From Lineus longissimus (lineage: Eukaryota; Nemertea; Pilidiophora; Heteronemertea; Lineidae), in the NCBI RefSeq assembly GCF_910592395.1, contig NC_088319.1, positions 15,562,001-15,626,000 of the forward strand: DNA of 64,000 bases, given 5' to 3'. This document shows positions 48,730-60,239 of this stretch, in pieces (the stretch's first letter is position 1; each line of letters starts with the position of its first letter). Under the pieces are notes generated by a model. That model made no database searches, had not been told where the DNA came from, and saw nothing but the letters and a program-made list of their open reading frames with translations. Made by a program: the position numbers and the translations under genes.

Positions 48730-51700
48730 ATGACATCTCTTTCAGATCTTAGAACTAAAGTTGTAGTGCGTCAATCAACGGAAAGAAGCGAATGGGAGGA
48801 ATTGGTTCGTCTCGCCAATGCAGAAAACTGGAACGAAACAATCTCCGACCACGAGGTCTATTTCAATTTTGACCCGAAAGGTATCTTTGTCGCGCTAGTA
48901 GATGGTAAACCTGTAGGTGAGTTTTTGTGTAATTTTTCATCCCTTCCATGTAATTTGACTGTATTTCATCACTCAAATGAGGAACCATGGACCAACTATA
49001 CATGTAACAAGCCTATCGGCGTCTGATTCACAATGTGGTTTGTGAGGAGTGTCATAGTCGTCAACAGTGTAGCTTACGTATTTCGAAGACCAGTGGAATT
49101 GGCGGCGTCAAATTATTAGTGAAATTTATAATTTACAAATTACAAATTGCAAATCGTTTATTGAAACCGTGTAAAAAGTTACATTTTACATAAGATGAAA
49201 GTACAATGACCATAAGCATGATGAACTAAATAACTGGTGTGACATTGTTGTGGATTTGGTGGTGTGCAGCTGGAGGAGTGGACAATGTCACAACCAGGGT
49301 TCCTACATTATGTACAGTGGAACCTCCGTTAGTAGACACCTCTCTATTAAAGACAACCTTTCCAATAAGGACACTGGTTTTGGACCCAAATTGGTTGTTT
49401 CCATTCAATTTTGACTTCTCTAATCAGTCTTTGGGTGTTCCGAATGCTTGACACATTTCGAACATGTTTTGGTTGGAAACAACCCTACAGTCTTGCACTT
49501 ATGGCTGAATGAATGACAGTGCATTTTCGTGTAAGCTCGGTGACGAAATGCTGCGACACTATTCGTCACCAACATGCTTGATGGGTGGTGCAATCTGCAC
49601 AAAGGACGATGAATTAAATAACTGATGTGACATTGTCGCTGCATTTGCAGGTGTCCACATCGAGGAGTAGATGATGTCACTACATGTACCAGGGTTTGTA
49701 CTTTCATATACAGTGGACCTACTTTTTGTGGACACCTTTCTATTGAGGACAACCTCTTTAATAAGGACAGTAGTTTTTGGTTCCAAATTGGTTGTTTCCA
49801 TTCAACTCGACTTCTCAGTTTAGGACACCTCTCTGTTAAAACAGCACTTTTCAGTCCCTGGGGCATTTCTGGAAATTTCATGCTATAGAGCAATTGGTTC
49901 AGCTAAGTGACAAGAACAGTACTATAAGACGGTTTTAAAAAGTTGAAAATTATTTATTTAAATGACATATGAATGGTTCAGCAGTAATTGGCAGTGTGCA
50001 TTATGTAATGAAATATGATTTACATAATATAACATTTTTGTGACAAATAGTACAGATGATGGATAAATCGATACAGTGGATAGCTGTTAGAATATGCAAT
50101 ACATGCAATAGCATTTGTTTTTATTGAGATTTTGCGAGAACCAAGTGGTATTTTGACAAGATAATAGAAAGCCAATAACACTACAAGAACATGACTTCAA
50201 TACATTGACATTGTAGTACTTGGTATACTAAAAATATTCAAAGATGGGTATCTTGAGTTAAAGTACAAGATGTATGAATAAAGGAGGCACTCGGGTAAGA
50301 AATGGTGTCGCTAATGAAAGATTAGAATTAAGACATATCTCTGTATTTCATGTGGTGTACTGACAAATGGTGCAGTTTGTGACAAGAACAGTACTATAAG
50401 ACGGTTTTAAAAAGTTGAAAATTATTTATTTAAATGACATATGAATGGTTCAGCAGTAATTGGCAGTGTGCATTATGTAATGAAATATGATTTACATAAT
50501 ATAACATTTTTGTGACAAATAGTACAGATGATGGATAAATCGATAGTGGATAGCTGTTAGAATATGCAATACATGCAATAGCATTTGTTTTTATTGAGAT
50601 TTTGCGAGAACCAAGTGGTATTTTGACAAGATAATAGAAAGCCAATAACACTACAAGAACATGACTTCAATACATTGACATTGTAGTACTTGGTATACTA
50701 AAAATATTCAAAGATGGGTATCTTGAGTTAAAAGAGGTTGAATAGCGCCTCCAGAAGCAAGCAACAGCGCCACCCGTAGCAGAAATAAGAACTGCTTAGT
50801 GACGTCATGGTTTCCATATACGGCATCTCATTTGCATATTTTTACAACCATATTTACTACGAGTTATAAATATGCCAGTAGCACGTGGATCATGCCGGGC
50901 GGCGCTGTCAGGTGTTTCCACTATGGGTTACATAATCGGCTACAAAGAGGCCAGTGTTCTAGTAAATGAAGTTAGCAATGATAGCGAAAGAATGTTAGTG
51001 TATGTTACGCAGTCAATAGCGATAGTAGTGAGTTGGAGAGAGGAGAAAATGGAAAATGGAGAGAATAGTAGTATGGATTTCGAGTCCCAAGAAGAAACTT
51101 TGCAAAGTTTTCATCAAACTGATAATCATATTCCTTCCTTCTCTGTCTCCAACAATTAAAAGTTGCTGCCGTCAACCTGATGCGTTTATCCGCGAGCGAA
51201 TCGACGAGACGAAGCATTTTTCAAGCATCCGAATGGTACCTTACAGATCCGCAAGGGGCGCGTTACCGAAAATGTTGCAAAAATCAATAACGTGATCGTA
51301 AATATTGTCATATTTTTCAAAATGAGAGTATGTAAATGATACGCAGACGGTAAACCAATGAAAGGCCAGTATCTATTGAACCTTACAAGTGATTTGGGGG
51401 CCTTGAAACTCCTTATATTTATCAATGAAACCTTATTCCCGCCTAAGGTTTTGACCGGGCCGTCCAAAACTCCCCATTTTTTGGCGGGCCATTCCCTTTA
51501 AAGTACAAGATGTATGAATAAAGGAGGCACTCGGGTAAGAAATGGTGTCGCTAATGAAAGATTAGAATTAAGACATATCTCTGTATTTCATGTGGTGTAC
51601 TGACAAATGGTGCAGTTTGTTAGCAATTTTGTACATAGTTGGTGTGTCATGTTTAATGCACATTCGAATTTCAAAACTACCACTTATTTTTGCCGTGAAA

Positions 51701-53651
51701 CTGACCTGAGTTATCGAAACACCGTCACTACGAAGAGAGGAAGAAGCAGGTCCGCATTTATCGAAATATTGCTAAATATAATTGTCAAAATGTCGACCAA
51801 ATTACCAATTAAATCACAATAAACTTATCAAATGTTCACTCATGCCTTTGGGTGAAAAAATACTGATTTTTCAATCATTCTCAATTTTACAAATCACCAA
51901 TCACAAAAAGAAATAATGATGCAATTACCCAAAATAGATGAGATTTGACCACTGGTATAATTCCGCCATCTTGGATATCGGCATCGTCACCACCACTTCA
52001 AATTATAAAGTCTTATTCAGGCCTAATGTGTCACCTGCTGTGGTAAAATGGCTTGTTTTATCAATAAATAACAAAATATGATCTTTGTAAATAAAATCGG
52101 AGATCTTCTGGTGTGTTTTTATGTGAATTTATTACGAACTATCAATGCAGCGCAGGGCAGCCATCGTGTTCTCATGCGTAGTGGCGATGCGATAGCCATC
52201 CGCGGCACTGCTTTTCAAGATGGTGGCAATTGCCCAGTGCTAGAGGCGTTGTAAGGAAAATTGAGAACAGGCCCCTAATGAATGAACTCTCAACGATATC
52301 GATATATTTTCGTAATTCCAGCACAACTGTTCAACAATGAACGTCCACCAACAATCCCACTTAACGAATATTAATATCAATTCATATCATGTATCTTAAA
52401 ACGCTTTTATTTCATTTTAAAAAGAGTTATCGAGTGAACGATGACCTCCTACCGTACCCTCTAAATAAACAGCCAAAATGACCACAAAAACACCTTTTTA
52501 GAAAAAAACAGCGATTTTTACGAAATAAATGTCATCAGAGACGAAACTAGACACTAATTTAGCTAGGTATGCACAGTAATAGTACCTGAAGTGATCGATT
52601 TCAAGGAGAAAATACACTGAAAACAACTTTTCAGGAACAGAAATAAGATCACATTGTGAATAATAGATACAGGACGGGTTAGTAAAAACTTGCATCCGTG
52701 GAACTTTTTTGTTTAAGAATAGAATTATAGGCCTATGCATGAGCTGCAGAATCGGCTTTCTGCTCATAGTTCTGAACGTATCGTTCATTACACTTCGGAC
52801 GCATTGGACCGGCCTCGTCCTGTCGCAACTCGGCAAGACGATCAGGATGACGACTCGAAATGGACGGCCCGCATTCTGAGGGTTGATACATGAGAGTTTA
52901 TACATTATAGTAACCGAAAACCATTGCTGTTTCAGGCTTCACAGCAGCCATAAACTGGAGCGACGATTTCGCTGTTGGCGGGTTATCCATTGTAAACAAG
53001 CAATACAGGGGACGAGGAATAGGACATGCTTTGTGGGAAGAACGACTGAAGCACGTCGGGGACAGGAACTTCATGATATTTTCGGCGCCAAACAGAATTG
53101 AGGCTAACAAACGGTTAGGTTTTACGGCCGAAATCTGTCGATTCCAAATGATGAGCGGAAAGGTCAACAAAGCAAAATATTTGTCGCGGACTGAAAATGA
53201 TTACAACGTCATCGTCCCATACGAGGAGGGGCATTTTGATGGCGTCCTTGCCTATGATAACTTGATCCATTACATCAATCCCCGTGATAGATTTCTCAGG
53301 TTATGGTTCGCTCATAAGAACAAGTCGAGGGTCGCGGTCGCAATGGCTGCTGACCAGGTGGTTGGTTACGGTTGTATTTACCCGACTTACGAAGGTTACC
53401 GGATTGGTCCACTGTATGCCGACAGCGGTGATATCGCTGCTGGCCTGCTAAGGGAACTCTTAGACACCATTCCCGAACCTCAACCGACAATAACTATGGC
53501 CGTTTTCAGCGACAGTGCGGGATTCAAGCTTGCAAAAGAACTGAACTTGTCCTGTCAGACACCTTATGAGACCGCAATGTGTAGGAGGGAAATTCAGTTT
53601 AGGACAGACAAAATATATGCAGTTTTCGACACACAGCTGACTTTTGTGTAG
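48730..53651 (+). CDS. GNAT-family acetyltransferase with C-terminal second acetyltransferase-like domain, complete
   Basis: Two exons, 48730-48916 and 52936-53651, join in phase 1 to 300 residues. The ATG at 48730 precedes TSLSDLRTKVVVRQSTERSE. The N-terminal half is a GNAT fold: strand VVVRQST, ALVDGKPV, then GGLSIVNKQYRGRGIGHALW, whose RGRGIG is the acetyl-CoA pyrophosphate loop (motif A). The second half, with YNVIVPYEEGHFDGVLAYD, MAADQVVGYGCIYPTYEGYR, IGPLYADSGDIAAGLLRELL and a terminal VFDTQLTFV, resembles the Acetyltransf_18 domain found with GNAT in invertebrate and bacterial proteins related to the holothin acyltransferase group. The substrate is not predictable. The 4-kb intron is full of repeats. 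It is convergent with the gene ending at 53957; its AATAAA is at 53887-53892. Confidence 0.9.
49220..49840. repeat. Two diverged tandem copies, 388-bp period
   Basis: gatgaactaaataactggtg at 49220 recurs as gatgaattaaataactgatg at 49608. tacagtggaacctccgttag with ccaaattggttgtttccatt recurs as tacagtggacctactttttg with the same word. The gtggaacctcc...gacacc words resemble ends of pogo/Tigger-like DNA transposons, so the pair may be transposon relics. It lies in the GNAT intron. Confidence 0.75.
49907..51618. repeat. 472-bp tandem duplication, second copy split by an insertion
   Basis: Copy 1 is 49907-50378. Copy 2 starts at 50379 with the same gtgacaagaacagtactata and runs to 51618, but is interrupted after cttgagttaaa and resumes at gtacaagatgtatgaataaa. 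Without the insertion copy 2 is 470 bp, differing by a 2-base deletion and very few substitutions, so the duplication is recent. Confidence 0.95.
50733..51497. mobile_element. 765-bp insertion with TTAAA target duplication
   Basis: The uninterrupted copy 1 shows the empty site gagttaaagtacaag. Copy 2 has TTAAA on both sides (50728-50732 and 51498-51502), so this block inserted after the duplication. TTAA within the site would fit a piggyBac-like target, but the ends (agaggttgaatagcg... and ...ggcgggccattccct) show only weak inverted similarity. It has no transposase frame. Near the left end are TGACGTCA, atttgcat and ttataaatatg, promoter-like words. Confidence 0.85.
52788..52840. repeat. Dispersed repeat copy 3, in the GNAT intron
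   Basis: cacttcggacgcattggacc followed by ggcctcgtcctgtcgcaact matches 43674-43710 with few differences, then diverges. Confidence 0.6.
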
Positions 53652-53886
53652 GGCCATGATTCGGAGTGCTTATAAGTATTACCCCGTACACAGTATACTG
53701 AGACGATAATGACGGTTTCTCCTTTTAACTGCATGACATACACAAAGCTGCACCCTCCATGCAGACTGAGGTTTTTCTGTAAAATGAGAAACCCCTAAAT
53801 GTTTTCGAGTTTCTTAAAAAAACCAAAGGGTCTTCACTTCGCTGAAAAACCTCCACCGTCGCATAATTGTGTTGGCCGAATAATAC

Positions 53887-53892
53887 AATAAA
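53887..53892 (+). terminator. Poly(A) signal for the GNAT gene
   Basis: AATAAA 236 bp after the GNAT stop codon, in the 305-bp gap before the convergent reading frame that ends at 53957. Confidence 0.6.
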
Positions 53893-53956
53893 GGATTTTC
53901 AAAAGCTCAGCTTAAAAACCCTTGTTTCTAAAAGTGTGGGGATAGCCTTGTGGATC

Positions 53957-54939
53957 CTAGAGGCCACTTCTCGAATATAGTTCTATTCTCGTTCCTTCTT
54001 TAAGATCCACTAAAAGAAGATTATCATCCTCGTCATACGACATTAAGTAGCAATTGTGTTTTGATTTCCTGAGAAGTTCTGGTTGATATTTAGCGTAGTA
54101 CAACTTGCCACACAGAGGAACCTTGGCAATATAATACTGTCTCTTTCCATAGGCTCGGACAAGCATCAGAAACGTATCAGCAGGGGCAGGGCATACTTTC
54201 AGAGATGGCTTCTGGTAAAACAAATGCGAACTATAGCCAAACAATGGCTGCTGGTTCCTGTACCTGTTAGCGGCAGTCCGTCCGCTTACCTTAGAACGTC
54301 CCTCCTCCCATCTCAAAAAGGAATTTTTCAGCCAAAGAACATCACTGATTTGATGAACTTCAGAGACTCGGAGCGGAATCAATTTTGGTAATAATAGGAC
54401 TTCAATTATTTTCCTACTTCGGCGTACCTTTCCAATGAAGATGGCCAAGGAGGCCTGGTTGCTGCCCCATTGTGCCATCAGTAACGCGGTTCTACCGCGG
54501 ACTGCCAAGTCCCGAATCCAAAAATCGACTTTCTGCTTAGTTCTTACATTTGCAAGAAACGTCCCTTCGATACTGTACTCCTTCCAAGATCTACCAAATT
54601 GAAGCAACATGTTTCTTTCATCGCTAACATGTACGTTTCCTACGTTAACTTTGAGTTGAAATAATGGTTTTAAAACATACTGCAGCTTTCCATTCGCCTC
54701 CCCTCTTATGTGAAGAAAGGTAAGTTTTGTTTTGACAAATTGGTCAGCCGTTACTACAATACCAGCTCCTTCATGATGCCTATCATTACCATAATCAAGA
54801 TCAAAGTCGGGATTGTTAGTTTTATCGAATTCTCGCTTAAAAACTATAAGAAAGACACCAAGATGGTAGTAGCATATTGCAACGCTAGCAAACTTGTTTA
54901 GAAAAATCTCTTTCTGGAACTTAAAATGATTGAATTTGC
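53957..54939 (-). CDS. Large terminal exon A of an unrecognised beta-rich protein
   Basis: An open frame of 326 codons begins after a strong acceptor (ttttgcttttctcttgaag) at 54939 in phase 1 and ends at 53957. It is clearly paralogous to the exon at 56289-55325. GKLQYVLKPLFQLKVNVG pairs with GKMLYSITNLFKLKLAVK, and VPLCGKLYYAKYQP with IPLCGPLPYHPF. YDEDDNLLLVDLKEGTRIEL pairs with VDEYGNLLFIPSSDMRIQVY. The last motif resembles a blade of an NHL-type beta-propeller, but I cannot place the family. The first in-frame ATG is only at 54610, so an upstream exon is required. None is visible in the 385 bp before the next terminal exon, so it may share the upstream exons of its neighbour. Confidence 0.6.
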
Positions 54940-55324
54940 CTTCAAGAGAAAAGCAAAACGAAGTTCATTATCAATATAGCGCGTCTTTTAAAACAGATAC
55001 ATGATGCAATGCATGATCTGCGAATGTGGTTTACGTGTGCAGTATACGATGGTGCTTTAACTGATCTTCAAACGATATTATCGTCATCTTACGGCGTTTT
55101 TTTATAGATTTTTTTGACCTCGCATAAATTGCTTGTTTAAAGATACATGTGCTTCAGCGAGAGGTATTCACCAGTTACCGATCGCCTTAGCGCACTTTGG
55201 AACATCCTGCTGAATCCTGTGCGTTTGCGTTTACCACTATCTGGTGAGTGACTGAGCGATCTCAAAGCGGCCTTAGAATGTGGGTGACTCAGCCACCCGT
55301 GGGGCCTAATGGTATTAGGCTACC

Positions 55325-57252
55325 TTAGAATATCAAACGATATACCTGAATGCGCATGTCGCTACTTGGAATGAACAACAGATTTCCATATTCGTCCACT
55401 GCATGGACAAATCTTGGGTGAGGTAGATCAACTATCTTCTCCATTGTAAATGGATGATATGGTAGGGGACCACATAGAGGTATCCGTACTAACCCGACAC
55501 CGGAATGCCGGGGACGGAGCTCTATTTCAATAATCTCATGGTCGACATTCTCTAGCATGTTCATATCCCTAAAGAGCAGGAGCCCTTTTCTTTCTGCTCC
55601 ACTTAGCGTCAGAAACTTCTTAAGGAAATTGCTTTCTCTTGTTATGATATAAGAGTAATAAAAAGGTTTTTTTCGTCGGTAATAAGGCAATACAAGGATG
55701 CCTCGGCTAAGCCAAATTATCCTCAGGTAATGTTTTTTCTTTCTGTAAAGTAATACCCTTTGCCATTTTAAGATGAATGTACTGATGCCCTTGTCAAACG
55801 CTAGCCTAAATAGCACGAGAAAACACCCCATCCCTTTTTCACCAATTTTAGAGCGACATAAAATCATAACTGCCCATTGTTTTCCGACTTTTTCATTTCC
55901 AAAAAGTAGTTTTTGATACTCATGATAGCCAGCTGGCATGCCCTCAAATTGCAGTCGACCAACAAGTTTCCCAGATTTTCCATAAACCCGCCATACTATT
56001 TTCCTCTTACCGCTTTCATACACCTTTACACGAAAAAGGATGTTCGTCCCTGTTAAAGCAGACGCTTTGACAGCTAATTTCAACTTGAATAGATTTGTGA
56101 TACTATATAGCATTTTCCCTTGTTTTTCTCCGGGAATAAGCCCAGTCGCAATCGAGACTTTTCGACCAACGGAAATTACGATAAACAAATCTTCCATGCA
56201 ACATAAGATAACGGCTCGTGAGAAAAATGTGCTCTGGACAGGGATGTCGATCCCGCCATCCTTTCTATATCCTCTAGCTAATTCGCCATCTGCCAGAGTA
56301 AACGTAGAAAAAACATCATCACAGAATAAGTCCTATTCCTTTTATTTTTGTTCGTAGTGAATATCCTTTTTTGGAGAGTATCTTTAATCGAAAGGAATTA
56401 TTCTGCGACCTTACGATATGATTACAGGAACCTACCTTTGGGCATGAGATGCTAAAATGAATAAATTGTAGCCAAAAATTAAATACACATGTTTATCTGG
56501 TATATGTGGTATATGATATGTACAGCAAGACAAACCTCACTTCTGACATCTTGGATAGAATCGATCTTCGTGCTTCGTATTGCCTTTCAAGTGCAGGGCC
56601 TGTTGTTCAAAACCAGTTTTGTCACTAACGCTGCATACATGGCGTTAACTATGGCGTTAAGTCTACATGTAAGGGCTTAACGAAAGGAGATAACGCCGAG
56701 TTAGGTTAAAGCCCGAGTTTAGTGACACAATTTGTTTTGAACAACCGTGCAGGCCCAGATATCAACGAACGTTTTCGCAAAAGGAAAAGATTTCGTCTCA
56801 GCATTTCTGATCTATAGTGGTGATTATTACGAAGGTTACGGGCCGTCAGGAATTGAGAAACCGGGTCGTAAACCTTGATGGGCTGGTGAAATTATGGGGT
56901 GAGATGAACTACGCAGGAGTGCCTTTCAAATCTTTCGCCCCCAACCCCTAAATTTCACCACCCTGTTTGACACAAATTTCTGGTCAATGGAACCACTGCG
57001 AAACTAAGAACCTACCTGTTTAATCATAAACGATTTGATCCCTTGGCCTCGTTTGATACAAGGGGACCACGACTTGAATGAGTGAAGTGCACACGAGGAG
57101 TGGTCGTGAATGAAGGTCACAGACTTCCAGTCCGATGCACTAGTAACTGAACATTCTAATTGAGAGCGGGATTTCGATTTCGAGTATTCTTCAGCCAGTT
57201 TATTACTTGTGTACGATACAAAACTGGTGCTTTTAAAGTCATCCAACGCCAT
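55325..57252 (-). CDS. Unrecognised three-exon gene, beta-rich terminal domain, paralogue of the 53957-54939 exon
   Basis: Exons 57252-57016, 56451-56436 (16 nt) and 56289-55325 close phase exactly and give 405 residues. The start codon has strong context (acaATGGCG) with an in-frame stop just upstream. The N-terminal 79 residues (MALDDFKSTSFVSYTSNKLA onward) are Ser/Lys-rich and match nothing I know. The microexon codes HLMPK and is flanked by acceptor ttattcattttag and donor gtaggt. The terminal exon starts after a good acceptor (tctacgtttactctggcag) with GELARGYRKDGGIDIPVQ. It continues as alternating strands, for example KIVWRVYGKSGKLVGRLQFE, and ends VDEYGNLLFIPSSDMRIQVY plus RLIF. There is no signal peptide, RING or B-box. 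A beta-propeller is my best structural guess. Confidence 0.65.
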
Positions 57253-57759
57253 TGTTGATGTCACTCAAATCAGAAACGATCGCATGGCACGTATGCCTTT
57301 GGAGCCATTTGATGCTATTGCAGATGTCAACGACGACGACGACGACGAGCCCGGCCCTCAAACCACTATGCTGTCGGCCAAGGCCATCAAATGAATCCTG
57401 GGGAAACGATCACGGGTAGTGTTAGCTTCTCCGGTCCTGCACACGAACCCTTCACAATCTCCTGTCCCTCCGCTTAGAAGTCGAATTGGAGAGAAACACT
57501 CACTTGTGTCTCCATGTCTCCTTCGGCCCTGTAGAAGAATATTGTGACCAACAATAGCTCAAATACTATCACTAGCATTTGGCATTTCTTTTCTTCCTAT
57601 AATATATAAACATGTATGCTTCGAAGATACTAGGACAGTGCATTCTCAGTCTTTCTATTTTTCCCTTGACGGGAGAGTGAAATCCTTTATGCTGATTGAC
57701 ATTTTGAAATGTATAACAGTGATATTTCATGACATTCGGATTGAAACTTATATCTTTGA
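57253..57759. other. Upstream region of the 55.3-57.25 kb gene
   Basis: Presumed promoter side of the minus-strand gene. It contains a short (acg)n run at about 57330-57346 and otherwise nothing I can name. Confidence 0.4.
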
Positions 57760-57985
57760 CAGTGGCGGATCAAGAAATTTCGGAAGGGGTGGAGATCAGC
57801 GCAGTTCACCAGTGTTAGCTTGGAAACTTAGTGGGTATAAGGCCTCTCCAGAAATATCTTGAAATCTAAGTGCCAAAATTTCCAAGCATCTCCGCATCTG
57901 ATAAACTTAGAAGCAGTTTGAATTGTTGCTCTAAAGAAGGGGGAAGCTCGCACCCCATATGCGCCACCCTCTAAATCCACCACTG
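57760..57985. mobile_element. hAT-like MITE, 226 bp
   Basis: Left end CAGTGGCGGATCAAGA at 57760 and right end, read inverted, CAGTGGTGGATTTAGA at 57985 form imperfect terminal inverted repeats with the CAGTGGCGGAT start common in hAT elements. TTTGA lies on both sides (57755-57759 and 57986-57990), shorter than the usual 8-bp duplication. No coding frame is present. Confidence 0.7.
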
Positions 57986-58079
57986 TTTGATCTATGGCTG
58001 TCTTCCGAGACCACCAATAGGATCAGGCGGTTCTATAAGACACATATCATCCAAAAGGCACGACATAAGGATTACTCTA

Positions 58080-58350
58080 AACCAATATCTTTACTTTGGA
58101 TGTTTTTTAGTGTTAAAGGAACTGCACTCGAGAGGTTTCGTTCATATTTGTCGGGACATCTCAGCAATACTCCGTATGCGAGTAGCCGCTTGCCTATTAT
58201 GGAGTACCACAGGGGTCCGCCTTAAGACCTCTGCTTTTCTAGATTAACCTGTTGCTTTACTCTGGGACCGTTTCTGTGGGAGACCAACACCAAACGTCAT
58301 GTTTTTGCCGATGATAAACCTGTATACCTGGGTGTATCATCATTAGGCCG
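58080..58350 (+). pseudogene. Degenerate non-LTR reverse transcriptase core
   Basis: VKGTALERFRSYLSG at about 58112-58156, then after a frame change YGVPQGSALRPLLF followed by an in-frame TAG, then HVFADDKPVYL at about 58298-58333. These are the conserved RT motifs before and including the catalytic F/YADD box of CR1/L2-like LINEs. Frameshifts and the stop show it is dead. It covers the part of RT missing from the fragment at 1-760, but orientation and distance make them separate insertions. Confidence 0.85.
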
Positions 58351-60239
58351 AATCAACACTGAAGTCCGTCGCATTGTCACGAGTCATTTTTCACGATGCA
58401 GGCGTGTGGAACATGCAAATGAGACATGAACGCTCATACTCACTTTGGCAATAGTCGTTTATTTTCCCATTTCTGCATCGTGACATGTGAATTGTGACTT
58501 GTATATCATATACGTTATCCAATGACTCCTCTCCTCCTTGTGACCAGTCTCCGGCAGTATGGTTGCAAATAAATTATTTTAAAGCGTGCACTGAAGTAGA
58601 ATCTGAACTCAGCCAAAGGTTCATGTACTCAGGGTGGCCGCACCAATGCTTTTTCACGGTGTCAACCAAAGCCGGTCAGCGACGATGACACTGGCTGCCT
58701 AGGACTTTGTAACATTACTGAGTGATCACACCATGCAGTTTGGCCAGGTCTATCTGATCAACACATGTACGTGTCGATGCTTGAGGAATTTTAAAATCTA
58801 GAGAATGATACCTAATAGGGGTAATAATTGTCGCACCAAAACCATGAGCTGCGTGTCAATTCCTTGATCTGATGAAAAATGATATACAAGTGTCTCTTGA
58901 AGAATTCAAAATGTCACCTTTCGTTCAGAATTCTGACACTCTAAGCACAAAAATGGCGTTTCTCGGACCAAAGTGAGTTTTCTCACGCGCTCTGCAATCC
59001 TCAAGACATTGTTTGCCTTTCCGTGAGTCGGTCAGATGCGTCTCTGTTCCGAGCCGATCCGTTCCAATACCAACGACCAGGCATATTCCATCAGTGACTC
59101 CAGAACATCAGGAACTAGGCTATCGATGAATTGCCTCCTTGGATATAATTATCAGGGCCCGCGGTTGTAAGAAAGCATGTTAACTCACAACATCACGTTG
59201 ACATGTTGCATGTGCATTGATTTACATGAAAAGCATTGAGCTAACATGCTTACTAACTGGGCACAGGAAGTTAGATCTCCAGTTAATTTTGACTCAACCA
59301 ACTAAAATCTCAATACGTCACCCACTTTTTTACAGTTTCCGATGTTCACCACAGTCCGTCTTTCTTCAGGAGCTGACTTATCAAACCATAATGTTATGAA
59401 ATGTACCGACACCTAATGCATGATATTGTAAGCAATATGACCACGAAGAGGCATACCATTTTTATGATAACCATACATAAAAGGAACACATCGATAAATC
59501 AGTAAATTTCATCGATAACAGATACGTTTATACACGAGACAATAGTTTAAGAGACACAAACGCATTGTTCTGAGACACAAACGCTTTTGAATTCGTTTCA
59601 TTATGACGAAAGAATTGGCAGTCATTTTCGAAATCTCTTTGTGTGAGGTGTTGATTTGAACGATTGATGCGCCCGGAACGCTCGTCTCTCTAACTCTGCT
59701 TATTTCCGAACTCTTTCAGGAATCCGTAGACAGGGTGGGTCAAAAAATTCAGGTCCAGCATATTTTTGCAAAACAATGTATTAAAACCTGTATGTACTAA
59801 TTTGAAACTGCTTTGCAATCAATAACAACTACATCATGGCTTAACCAGTGGTTTTCAATATACTCCGCCTGTCGATATTTCAAACAAGGAGAAAAAGAAG
59901 CCTGAACATCAAACATTGACCCTCAATGTATTGACAATGCTCAGCTTGCAGACAATGCATTATCGATAATGAACCCATTCCATCAGTGTGGCCTTGGAGT
60001 AATTATCTTGTCAAGATAATTACTCCAAGGTGTAGCAAAGCACTCAGCAAATTGCTCTATTTTCGCACAGTGCATAAGGCAATTATTGTTCTGATCAAAA
60101 CTTAGTTATGACCGATGAAATGCTTCTTGCTTTCTGGCCGTATCCATTCCCTAAAAAAAGATTAGAAAGTGATTTGGTATGTTGAATCACGCAGCCAGCA
60201 TACATATTCCTAAAATAGATTTTGATTTCCAAGAAGGGC
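58351..60239. other. Spacer without a gene
   Basis: AT-rich sequence with no supported reading frame. The short duplication gagacacaaacgc occurs at about 59551 and 59573. A perfect hairpin at 59992-60030 is listed separately. Confidence 0.5.
59992..60030. repeat. Perfect 19-bp inverted repeat, 1-nt centre
   Basis: ccttggagtaattatcttg (59992-60010), t, then its exact complement caagataattactccaagg (60012-60030). Confidence 0.95.

Noticed and set aside
50872-51159. 95-codon frame in the 765-bp insertion as a THAP-type transposase start
   Set aside because: The expected C2CH pattern is absent in all frames, so I treat it as noncoding.
56332-56332. Alternative acceptor for the 55325 terminal exon, joining directly to 57016
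   Set aside because: It keeps phase but has no pyrimidine tract; the route through the 16-nt exon to 56289 uses better sites and also closes phase.
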